64,000 nucleotides of DNA from positions 682,001 to 746,000 of the forward strand of contig BQMF02000118.1 in NCBI GenBank assembly GCA_027922465.2. The letters are read 5' to 3'. This DNA is from Turritopsis dohrnii (lineage: Eukaryota; Cnidaria; Hydrozoa; Anthoathecata; Oceaniidae). The notes beneath the pieces were generated by a model. That model saw nothing but the letters and a program-made list of their open reading frames with translations. It did no database searches and was not told where the DNA came from. Position numbers and translations under genes: made by a program. The first letter of the stretch is position 1. Each line of letters begins with the position of its first letter. This document shows, piece after piece, positions 46,515 to 56,661 of the stretch.

Positions 46515-47818
46515 CTAGCCGCCAAGGCGGCGTCGCTCGCCGCCCATGTTCAGCCTGCGTTGTATCACCACCTGCTCCAAATTATTGCACTTAACACCAG
46601 CGATTAGACTTCCTTTGCTGCTGGCTTTGTCACTTAGGTGTAGGTTACACGTATAATTTCGCCCCGGGGTGAATTTTACCCCGGGGTGAGTTCAACCCTG
46701 TCTGTGAAGAAATCACTTTGTCTGTATACACGTTATAGCCGGGGTGAAACACAACCCCAGGGCTTATTTCACCCCTGTTTATAAGACAGGGGCGAAATTC
46801 ACCCCGGGGCGACTTGAGCATGATTTTGACGTGTATGCATAAAAATGCTTTCAAACCAAGTTTAAAATGTGCGCAACTCACCTTTTTATGCTGAATTTCA
46901 CCCCGGTTTTTAACCTGCATGTATCGTGACAAAAATTTACCCCGGGCTGAAGTTTCGCCCCGGGGCAGTTTTCAACCCGCCTACGTGTAACCGACCCCTT
47001 AATAAAGCTCGTTTGCACGTTAATAGAAATACGTTCCTGGTGTTTCAAATCTTGCATGTTCTTAACTCAGCCGTTCATTGTCGCGGTCGCATTTAAAATG
47101 TCAGTAGACTTTCTTGCTTTACACAATGCATTCCGAACGTGAACTTCACGTGCTTTTTATTTACGATTTTAAACCAATCAAGTATCAGTTTAACAATTCA
47201 CTCAAAACGCAGAAAGAAAAACTTTTCAACTTATTGTTAGTTTTTGTTTTACGCGCTCTAACAGGGTGCTGTCAGAAGTAGGTGAAAAAATGGTTTCTCT
47301 TCTTAAAAAGATCACACGGGAGGAGAAAAAAATGCACGTGCTAAATGAATGAATTGAATAAAAAACGTTCGATCAGATTAAAATAGATTAAAAGAAATCG
47401 ATTAAAAGAAATTAAGACAACTATTAAGACAAAAGCAAAAAAAAATATTTTGTTTCATGATTCTCTTTTTTTTACCTATCGGTTTTTAAACATTTTGATT
47501 GTTCGAAAAAAGTTCACCCGTCTCAGACAGTCAGGAAAGCGTTAGGATACACTGGCAAACCGCACATGCTGCCACGTTCTGCCACTGCTGCTTTTTGTCC
47601 AAAATGTTTAATCAGTTAGTTACTTAGTTGATGTATTGTTTTCAAAGCCAAGTCAACGTGGAATATAAAACAAAACGTTATTCCTATTAGTTCATCAGCC
47701 AAAAAAAGTCACATTCGATTGGGGTTGCAATGTATTTGCTTCAAACTCACGTCGCACACAAAAAATGAATTAATTTCGCTCACAACTCAAACTACCATTT
47801 TGCGTGACTTACAAACAA

Positions 47819-47855
<37 letters not shown>

Positions 47856-47875
47856 GAATCGGCTATTAATATATA
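46515..47875 (+). repeat. Dispersed repeat family R1, copy 4 (expanded by insertions)
   Basis: It starts ATATATACTAGCCGCC and GCCGCCCATGTTCAG, and ends CTACCATTTTGCGTGAC, a (CAGA)n run (47826-47852) and TCGGCTATTAATATATAGAT. It is about three times longer than copy 2 because a MITE (46637-46998) and other sequence lie inside. It interrupts the duplication block 44.0-49.9 kb. Confidence 0.7.
46637..46998. mobile_element. Harbinger-like MITE rich in CCCCGGGGTGAA motifs
   Basis: 362 bp with inverted ends GGTGTAGGTTACACGTA and TACGTGTAACCGACCCC, flanked by TTA (46634-46636 and 46999-47001). The interior contains about eight copies of CCCCGGGGTGAA or its complement. No ORF. It is nested in an R1 copy. 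Confidence 0.8.
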
Positions 47876-47910
47876 GATAAATAAGATTATAATATTTATA
47901 ATAAAGTAGT

Positions 47911-48925
47911 ACTGTCAATGTTCCTAATTCAAAAAAACAAACAATATGGAATGTAAATCAAAGCAAGTTCAAAATATTTCTAAATTAAAAACACTGCACA
48001 TCACTGTGGATCAAACTAAAACAAAAAATTCTACTCTGTTATAATCATGATCTTTGTTTATTTTCACCTTTGGAATTAGGAAGTCAGAATTAAGATCAAT
48101 GACAATTACATACTAAACTATAAAAATATAAATGTAGCTATTTATTTTACGTAATATTTGTTTTTTAATTGGGTTTTATATACCAGTAACAACAAACCTT
48201 ACATTTTTGCTGCAACCTCCTTCAATCAATAAAACTGTATTAGACGTTGTACTAAAATCGAATTGTGTTAACCCTTCATATGCACTTTGTTTCAAGACTG
48301 ATGGTGAACCTTTTCTGACACAAACTTTTTAAATTGATGTTTTCTTTGAAAATATTTCGTTTTATTCCCAAAAGTATGTGTGGGCAATGATCGTTAATGA
48401 CCCCAACAATGGCCAATGGTTGTTTTTTATTTAAAGCTGACCGGATTTTTTTTCTTGCATCAGTGTTATTGACATAGTTATGATTTCATCATAGTGTTTA
48501 TGATATGCAGGTATGTATGTTGACTTTTTTATTGGTTTTTAAATTTGTAAAGGAAGATTGTGTTGTGTCAAAATTAAGCTGCTTTTTCGATTCTATTGTA
48601 GTAACCATTGATTTTGCAGGTGGTTACCTGCTGGTTTCAGGTGAACCAGTAGACATTCGTTTAATGGAAAATTTTTGTCTTTATTCAATTTGACTTCTCT
48701 TCTCTGATTTAAGATTTTCTCCAAGAAGGCATTGCATTTTCGACAAATAGTTTCTGAAAGGTCGTCACCAACATGTATGTTTACACCACATACTGTTGAA
48801 ATTTTCCTGCTTAAGTTTTTTCTTTTCACCAGACACAGATTGTACTTTTAACAAAAAGCTGTTGTCAGTAAGACTGCACTATCTGCATGTTCCTCCAACT
48901 CTAGGTTTTCGAGAACAGACTTTTT
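47911..48925 (-). repeat. Segmental duplication unit B'
   Basis: Direct copy of 44579-45600, sharing for example CAATGTTCCTAATTCA at the left edge and the ZAD exon at the right edge. Confidence 0.8.
48593..48910 (-). pseudogene. ZAD-like zinc-finger exon, broken second copy
   Basis: It encodes RKNLSRKISTVCGVNIH and LSETICRKCNAFLEK like the copy at 45321. Indels around 48825-48880 break the upstream CRLC half and put it out of frame. Confidence 0.6.
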
Positions 48926-49425
48926 TCAGGTGTAATTTTCAATAACTCTTCGTAGATTTAACTAAAAAATTATATTCATCAGTCAACTGATATGCCACTT
49001 GAAAATTATGGGGAAGGAACGGCACAAATTAGTCAAAGAACTAGAAGTCACACTGGCAGCCTTTTTTAACTAAAAAATATTTTATTAAAATCATTATTGT
49101 CCTATCAAGTTTGGCCAAAAACACATGTAGATGAAGGGTTGATAAGTTGGAATGTATGCAAATTAAGGAAAAACAAAAATATAATGGTTTTCCAAAAACA
49201 ATGAATTTATAAAATTTTCTCTTCCAAACCACGTGCGCGGACTTTCATTCTCGCCTCTGTGTTTACCATTTTGATGAACAACGCGCTGCTTAAATTATTC
49301 GAGAATTCTGCTGAACCAATGAAATCAGAGAACGCAGCAGCCGGGACCAGGGTCTTCTTCGCTGCCATCCGTATTATCGAAAAGGCAAGAAACCCTGGGT
49401 TCGAGGTTGACTTTTTTAGGTGTAA
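48926..49425 (-). repeat. Tandem duplication unit C
   Basis: A unit of about 490 bp, directly repeated at 49412-49905. It ends on the right with the shared promoter-like block. On the - strand an ATG (about 49271) opens a 20-codon frame VNTEARMKV, RARGLEEKIL. Confidence 0.75.
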
Positions 49426-49905
49426 TTTTCAATAACTCTTCATTCATTATTAAACTAAAAATTTATATTCATCAGTCAACTGATATGCTACTTGAAAATT
49501 ATGGGGAAGGAACGGCACAAATTAGTCACACTGGCAGCCTTTTTTAACAAAAAAATATTTTATTAAAATCATTATTATGCTATCAAGTTTGACCAAAAAC
49601 ACATGTAGATGAAGGGTTGATAAGTTGGAATGTATGCAAATTAAAGAAAAACAAATATCATGGTTTTTGAAAAACAATGAATTTATAAAATTTTCTCTTC
49701 CAAACCACGTGCGCAGACTTTCATTCTCGCCTCTGTGTTTACCATTTTGATAAACAACGCGCTGCTTAAATTATTCGAGAATCCTGCTGAACCAATGAAA
49801 TCAGAGAACGGCAGCCGGGACCAGGGTCTTCTTTGCCGCCATCCGTATATCGAAAAGGCAAGAAACCCTGGGTTCGAGGTTGGATTTCTACTGTATTTTT
49901 TGCTC
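49412..49905 (-). repeat. Tandem duplication unit C'
   Basis: Second copy of unit C, with the same short frame MVNTEARMKVCARGLEEKIL. The copies differ by a 12- to 14-bp indel near CAAATTAGTCA and by point changes. Confidence 0.75.
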
Positions 49906-50990
49906 AAACAATGCCGAAATTACAAATTTTTAAAAAGTCTGCTTAGTTTCATTGACAAAAAAATCCTTAAAAACTGCAATACATAATCCTTAAAAACTAC
50001 AATTTAGAAGGCCTTGTATTTCAACCACCCATCAAAAAGAATGATTTTCTTTTTGAACTGTCATTTAATTCAAGTCAAAAGGGTATTTTTCAAACTTTTC
50101 TACACAAAAAAAATGTTTCTGTACATCTCACATCTTAATAACTGTCCTGTAGTAGTTCTTTCCGACGGGGACAGTTCTATGTTTGATTTCAAGTATTCAA
50201 ATTTTGTAAGAAAAACAAATTCGGTTATTTGTTACCCCCACCAGACACTGCTGGAGTAGCAAAACTGCTAGACCAAAGCACAAACCAAAAACTACATCAA
50301 GAGTATGAAAAGAAAAAAAGTGAAATGCTAATGCCGTTTCAAGAAAATATTTCAAGAAATAAACAAAGAACTTTAAAGAAAATTGAGATAAATGGGGAAC
50401 ATTTATAGGTAAGATGTTATCATCAATGCAGAGGAAAGAGATGAAATTGCTAAAACGGGATTGTACGTCTGTAAAATGCAGTAAGAAAAGTTTGAATAGG
50501 CAGCCAGATGCATGGAGGAAAATCAGCCTCAAACAAAAACTGGTCAACAACAAGATCTTCGACAGCAAATACAACCATCTACTTACAGAGGAATCTTTGT
50601 CAAAAATTGCAAAAAATAAATATAGATACGAGTCGAGAGACTGTTGGAAGTTTATGTACAATCACAAAGATGATTGAAAGGGCTTGAAAGAGGCCTTTAA
50701 CTTGAAGAAATGCCAGGTCTTTTAAACAAAGTTACTAAACTAAACTTACTTTACTAAACAAAGTTAAGTCTAAATCATAGCCAAGAAAGCCACCAATATA
50801 ACAAATGTTCACAGGTCTATAGTAGCCCAAAACATTTTATCCAGAGATAAACAACTCGAAAGTGAAAAACAGAAAAGTATAGACCAAGTACTCAAACTTG
50901 AAGAAAAAGAATCAGACAAAGAACTGTATTACGGTTGTAAGTCAAAATGCGTATGCGAAAGTGAATGTGTGGCAAAAAATTTAAAAGAAT
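49906..50990. other. Intergenic; unrecognised ORF at 50414-50677
   Basis: An 87-codon frame on + (KEMKLLKRDC, VKCSKKSLNRQPDAW and so on) is Lys-rich and follows another Lys/Gln-rich stretch at 50243-50400. It could be the remains of a coding exon, but no family is recognised. Confidence 0.35.
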
Positions 50991-51012
50991 GTTAGGGTTA
51001 GGGTTAGGGTTA
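50991..51012 (+). repeat. Short interstitial telomere-type repeat (TTAGGG)n
   Basis: GTTAGGG repeated head to tail, with just over three perfect units. TTAGGG is the telomere repeat of cnidarians and most animals other than insects and nematodes. Confidence 0.8.
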
Positions 51013-51728
51013 TTGTTAAACAATGCGTTCTGTTTGTTCAAAGACAGCTTGCATTGTAAACGGTAAAAACTGCAGATGGTTCCCGTAGCAACATCTGCAA
51101 CTACACACAGATCAACAAAACGAGCTCCTGCCTATGAGAAGGAAATGACGCATGATAATACATTAATGAACACATCTGAAGAGATTTTCGAATTGCTTCA
51201 CTGAATTAATATATTCCTCTTTCTATTTGATCAACATCAGACACTTTAGTTAGCGTTTGGAAAGACGTTATGTTGAGTTAAAAATTAATTGCGTATTTTG
51301 GTTATTAAGCCTTAAGTACTACAGTCATAAATTTAGGTATTTATCTTGCTCAATTTTCAACAAATTAATTGTAGAATTGTTTGTTTTTATATAATTTAAA
51401 AAGTAGTTCAAGATACCAACTTTTAATCCTAAAAAAACAGACTTAACGCGGATATTTTCCCTTCTCTGTTCTTTTTTGGTACTATGGGAGCAGTATTTTA
51501 TAAATTTTTTTTATAACATGAAGTGATTTTTGTAGTGGAATCAAGATTTTTTTCAGAATTTGCCGGTTTATCTGTTAAAACAATTCCTTGACAATGATAT
51601 CAAAGTGATATTTGCGTTCATTGTTCAATTTTTATGACCTCAGGGTACCTTAAAGCAACATTGTAGTTTTTAAGGCTTTTGTGTTTTTAAGGCTTGTTTA
51701 CTGGTATATAGTTTATTCATTATATTCA

Positions 51729-52530
51729 TTTGCAAATTTGTAGTGCGTAAAGTGAAGTTCCTGATGGACTCAAGGATACATCTGTATGATGCGAATTTGT
51801 GTTACTTGTTAGATGAAAGGCCTTTTCAGGAGACATGGAATATTTGTGAAATTATATGATAAGATAAGAACATTTTACAGATTTCGTTGAGTTATTGTTG
51901 TCATATTTTGAATGCAGGCAGCGTAGCCTTCATCAGAAGTTTCTATATCACTGCCTTGCAGCCATGATGTTCGTATTTGGAGCTTCATTATGTCATTATG
52001 CTTTTAACAAATTTCTTCTCTAAGATAAGCTATCGGCTTTTGCATTTATAGGTTATGCAAACCTTATCAGTAAAAGCCTTGTAGGTACAAATTTTCATCA
52101 CCTTGCCAAACATTCGTAATTTTCGTGCGACGAATAATTTAAGCCGACAACAAATTTCGAACTTTTTGTTTATTTGCTTATTTCATTATTAACAAAACAA
52201 ATGGCAAAGTGCCTCAACTGTTTTTGCGGAAGTTGGTATCTGATGTTACGCCAATATGTAAAGGAAATATAAACACAAAATTTTTGAAATGGTTGAAATG
52301 TTTCGTCGGTTAAAAATATTGGTCGGTACAACCTTTTATCGGACCAAATTTTTCTTTGGTACAAACTTTCGTCGCATGTTGAAGGTTGTGTTGGTATGGA
52401 AATAATAAACAACACTGTGAAGGGTTGATGTTTCAAAACGTGTGCTTCAATTCGGATGTTCCTATTTCCTGAATCATTTGTCTCTAATACAATTGCTTGC
52501 AATCAAAGGACCAAAGTTTCAATGTCTGAA
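51729..52530 (+). pseudogene. Inverted truncated copy of the GPCR 3' end and flank
   Basis: 51729-51788 reads VVRKVK and EVPDGLKDTSV then stop, matching the C terminus of the - strand GPCR at 55657 (VVRKVK, EVPGGLKDTFV) with eight residues missing between. The matching sequence continues through the 3' flank: 51789-52085 against 55370-55650, and 52380-52530 against 54690-54830, all in opposite orientation. The transmembrane part is absent. Confidence 0.75.
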
Positions 52531-53904
52531 GTCTTTTGGAATTGGAATATTCAAAATATTTGCCAGTGATTTTTGCCATTCTGTATGCGTGTTTTTCCGT
52601 TAATAGGAAATAATAACAATAAAAACGTTTCTGACCGGTTAAAAAAAGTGGAGACACTTATCAATTTTTAAAGAAAATATAAAGAAAGGGTTTCATTAAA
52701 AGTCATTCAAAATTTATGTATAATTGTAAGAATATGTTATAATAATAACTTAAAATTTTAGTTTTGAATTAATTATTAATTCATAAAGCTGTTCATTGAA
52801 GCTTCTTTGTCGTTCACATTTTGTTATGTCAAAGTTTCTTTTATTCTTCGTTCCCACTGTCCTAGACAAACTCATGGCTTTCTTTTCAAAACTAATGAAT
52901 AATTGTAAGAATATGTTATAATAATGAATTAAAATTTTAGTTTAGTTTTGCACAAGACGTTATCAACAACAAACTTTTAAATTCATAAGTTTATTACCAG
53001 CGATGCTTCGAATTAGGTGAAACTGAAGTCCATCCATTAGTGGGAATAATGTCTGTTTTTTCGTGAATAAGTGGCAAAATACTAAAATACTTATATGAAG
53101 AATGTTTTAGTATTTTTCATGTAAAGGCACGCACGAAATTACCAAAAACCGGTAGGTTTGGACATCGGAAAAAAACCCAAAAGCGATTGTAATGTATTTT
53201 TGCTTTCGCAGTAATCTAACATAATAAAAGCAAGTAATAAAAAAGCGGCAACTAAAATTGGAAAATGAATAATATAACATGACTTATCGAAAGATATTTT
53301 CGATAACTAGTAAGATACTTAATTGGACTCTGCGCGCCAAACCGTTATACAGAGTTGATTTAAAATTTGTTGAGGAGAGTCTAGATATTTAAAGAAGAAC
53401 AGAAGAATGTTCCTTTTTTAATGAAGGAGACATTTACATTTTCATAAATAAGTAATTCACTTGTATTGTTATGTTTCATCGCTGCGATACATTATGACTG
53501 TATTAAGTAAAGTACGAACGATAATGTTTTAAAATTTTCTAGCCTCATTTTCTTCAGTTGCTCTTATTTTAAAACATTCCTAGCCTCAATAAAATTGGTT
53601 TTTGGCCCTATACAATAAACTCTCGTGTCTTTCCTCTTTTTAACCCACAATGTTCAAGTTCGTAACAAATGAAAAACATATAGCGATGAACTTCAGCAAC
53701 GAGTTATAGCAATGAACTTTCGTTTTGGCCAGACAAGAAAGCGATGAGTTTGTCTAGTGGGAACAGCATAAAAGGAACTTTTATTTGACATAACAGAATG
53801 CGACGAAGAAGCGTCAATGAACAGCTTAATAATTAATTAAACCTTTAATGTTTTTATTCATTTTTACAACATATTCGTAGAACTATTTTTTAACTAGACA
53901 CCAT
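52531..53904. other. Intergenic, no gene recognised
   Basis: A local duplication is visible: AATTGTAAGAATATGTTATA occurs near 52722 and again near 52900. Otherwise AT-rich sequence. Confidence 0.45.
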
Positions 53905-54515
53905 GTCCACCTGTGTTGTGTCACCCCTCAAAGAGTTTACGAAAAATAAAACTAAGGAATTGACAATGGAAAGTTGCCTATGTTGTAGAGCTCGAAAAAG
54001 TTATCAAAAAATGGGATTGTTTTGCTACGACCAGCTGTTGCCAAAATATCGACGATCAAAGATTTTGTTGAAGTCACAGACCCGTCCCAAAAAGAATTTT
54101 TGCCCAATTTTCCGTCGCCCTATCGCCTGTATTACAGCCTACCGGTCGGTAAATTTGTGTTCGGCCAGAGGAGGACTCGTACCAGGAACCTCTTTTGTGC
54201 TATCCGAACACGTTACGATTGTACGACCGCTGCTTGTTGTCCAAAATGTGTATTTTATTTTTTGTATCTACTTAATGTTTTGTTTTCTAAGTCCAGTTAC
54301 CTGTGATCCTAGGAAAATAAAATTAATAATAATAATAATAAACGTTATCCCTATTTGTTCCCCAGCCAAACAAGTCGCGTTCGATTTGTGATGCAGCATA
54401 TTGGTTTCCCACAGACGTCGCACACCAGAAAAAAATATAATCTCACAGTTCACATCTACCATTTTGCGCAACAGATAGAATAACAAACAGGCAAATAGAG
54501 AATCGGCTATTAAAA
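53905..54515 (+). repeat. Dispersed repeat family R1, copy 5 (interrupted)
   Basis: The R1 sequence runs from TGTGTTGTGTCACCCCTC to TCGGCTATTAAAATGTGG. It is interrupted between about 54134 and 54345 by a foreign 3' end. The 162-codon frame across it is a chance translation. Confidence 0.75.
54134..54345 (+). mobile_element. LINE 3'-end fragment inserted in R1 copy 5
   Basis: About 210 bp ending GGAAAATAAAATTAATAATAATAATAATAA-type (AAT)n, like the tails of LINE A and LINE B. It is absent from the other R1 copies at the same place. It is a 5'-truncated insertion with no coding remnant identified. Confidence 0.55.
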
Positions 54516-54689
54516 TGTGGAATGATTGTTAATGAAACACTTTCTTTCTATTTTCTTATTAAAATTGTCTCGACTTTATTCTATTCACAGAAAAGGAAGG
54601 ATGTAGATTGGTGAAAATCACTGGCAAATTTATTTGTGAATTTGATTCCGAAGGACTTTTTCTTCATTGAAACTTGAATTTAGACTTTC

Positions 54690-55650
54690 GTCTTTTGCTT
54701 CCAAGCAATTGTATTAGAGGCAAATGATTCAGGAACGGGAAAGATCCGAATTGAAGCATACGCTTTGAAACATCAACCCTTCACAGTGTTGTTTTTATTT
54801 CCATACCAACACAAACCTTCAACATACTCCCTAAGATCATTTTACATTTGAACTATATGTTTTTTCTATCAGCATAACGATTATAAGCATATCCAGCCTC
54901 AGTTTTGTAAAAAAAAAAAAAAAAAGCATATACTAAGCATATTCACGAGCCTGTGTTGTTCCTACTAAGTATATCTAAGCTAATGTGGCCTATACACTTA
55001 ATAGTATTTCCCTCTTCCTATTTCCCTTTTTAGTTTACACTAGGTTGCTACAAAATTTAAATGAAATGAAATAAAACTTTGCTTATAAAAAGAAGCATGC
55101 ATATCTAAACTTCAATAAGTCACGTACATACATTGTTTGTATCGTAAAATACCAATATAAGTGAAATATAGGCTTTTAAGGAGCCCATAAGAGTAATAAA
55201 GCATGTTTTATGCTAATTTTTATTTCATTTTCAAGAATACTGAATTTTATTGTAATAAGCATACCATAAGCATAAATGCAGCCTTTATTAGCTTAAGCAT
55301 AACCGAGTCTCATCCAAAAATTTAATATGCTTTTAAAAAGAACAACACGTATGCTTTTCCAAGCCGCGGCACATATAACTTATGCATCACTTATAAATGC
55401 AAAAGCCAATAGCTCATCTTATCAGAAGAATTGCGTTACAAGCATAATTGTACATTAAAGCTCCAAATACGAAAATCCAGGCTAAAAAGGAAGTGATTTC
55501 AAAACTTCTATTAAACGCTATACTGCCTACATTAAAAATATGACAACAATAATCCAACGAAATCTGTAAGATCTTCCATTAATAATCTCATTATATAATT
55601 TCACAAATATTTTATGTCTCCTAAAGAGCCCTTTACATCAAACAAGTAAA
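54690..55650. other. 3' flank of the GPCR gene (right arm of the inverted duplication)
   Basis: Noncoding sequence matched in part by 51789-52530 in inverse orientation. The middle (54835-55365) has many short 'aagcata' motifs and no counterpart in the left arm. Confidence 0.55.
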
Positions 55651-55656
55651 ATTTCA

Positions 55657-56595
55657 TCATACAAATGTATCCTTAAGTCCACCAGGAACTTCAGAAGCCG
55701 AAATCGTTTCAGAAATCTTCACTTTACGCACTACAGATTTACAAATAAACGATCTAATCTTTTTGTTGAAGTATATGAGCACCAAGGCATCCACACTGGA
55801 ATTCGTGAAAGCGATCGTCCCTGTCAAATATTTAAAGAGTATGGCTGTTTGGTTTCGTGGCCAAACTTTATGAAGGGTGGATGCAATAAGATACGGTGCG
55901 TAAAATGTGAAGACTGTCACTATCAGTACTAAGGCCAGCTTTGTTAGTGTTATATCAGCTTTTGAAACAATATTATTTTGGACCATACACTTTCTGTGGT
56001 GTCGCAGCAGCATTACAACTTTAATGCACAGTATCCAAAAAATTGCAATAGCCAAGGAGTCAAATGCAATGAAACACAGTTCTGCTATTGCAACGTAACC
56101 GTATTTTGTTGCAATACATTTCAATATCACCAGGGTGAATGCAACAACAGGCACTGCAATCACTAATATTTTGATTCTACGAACTCGAATGCCTCTATCA
56201 TAGTTGGACAAATAGCGGGTTTTAATAAAGCGATCATATGCAAGCAACAACATCATGTAGAAAGATGACAATGGAAAAAAGAAAATTAAAAATTGGGCTA
56301 CAACATGAAATTTGGTATATTGATCTTGATAATACATTACAAGTATAAGAGTAGCAAAAGGATTTGTAAGTAACCCAACGAAAAAGTCGTAGATGTTAAT
56401 AATGAAGACTAATTTCATTGATGTGTTACGCACTTGTTTAGTTTTCCATAATGCAACAATCATAATTGTATTTAGAGTAACGTTACTAATGCAAAGAAAT
56501 CCATTAATTGCTGCTATAATCCAAAGTTGCTGTTTTGATAAAATGTACATGTCACTGAAGTAAGATTCTTCTGATAGATTTTTATTTAAAGCCAT
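55657..56595 (-). CDS. Class A-like GPCR, intronless
   Basis: A 312-residue seven-transmembrane protein counted from ATG 56593-56595 (MALNKNLSEES); an ATG at 56661 would add 22 low-complexity residues. Asn5-type glycosylation (NLS) lies before TM1. TM1 has Asn42 (VTLNTIM), TM2 has Asp70 (NIYDFFVG), and TM3 ends in AYDRF (119-123), a DRY variant. The TM7 NPxxY is degenerate (NSSVDALVLIYF). An amphipathic helix with KKIRSFICK and a Ser/Thr-rich tail follow. Ligand unknown; it belongs to the divergent orphan receptors common in cnidarians. It is only distantly similar to the receptor at 25037. Its 3' end is duplicated in inverse orientation at 51729. Confidence 0.85.
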   Translation of the reverse strand: MALNKNLSEESYFSDMYILSKQQLWIIAAINGFLCISNVTLNTIMIVALWKTKQVRNTSMKLVFIINIYDFFVGLLTNPFATLILVMYYQDQYTKFHVVAQFLIFFFPLSSFYMMLLLAYDRFIKTRYLSNYDRGIRVRRIKILVIAVPVVAFTLVILKCIATKYGYVAIAELCFIAFDSLAIAIFWILCIKVVMLLRHHRKCMVQNNIVSKADITLTKLALVLIVTVFTFYAPYLIASTLHKVWPRNQTAILFKYLTGTIAFTNSSVDALVLIYFNKKIRSFICKSVVRKVKISETISASEVPGGLKDTFV

Positions 56596-56661
56596 ATTGT
56601 ATCCGATATTGCGGAAATAGCTAATATCTACGAAAAATATATCATATATATCATATATCAT

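Noticed and set aside
53903..54391. 162-codon open frame
   Set aside because: It crosses an R1 repeat and an inserted LINE end; the other R1 copies do not keep the frame.
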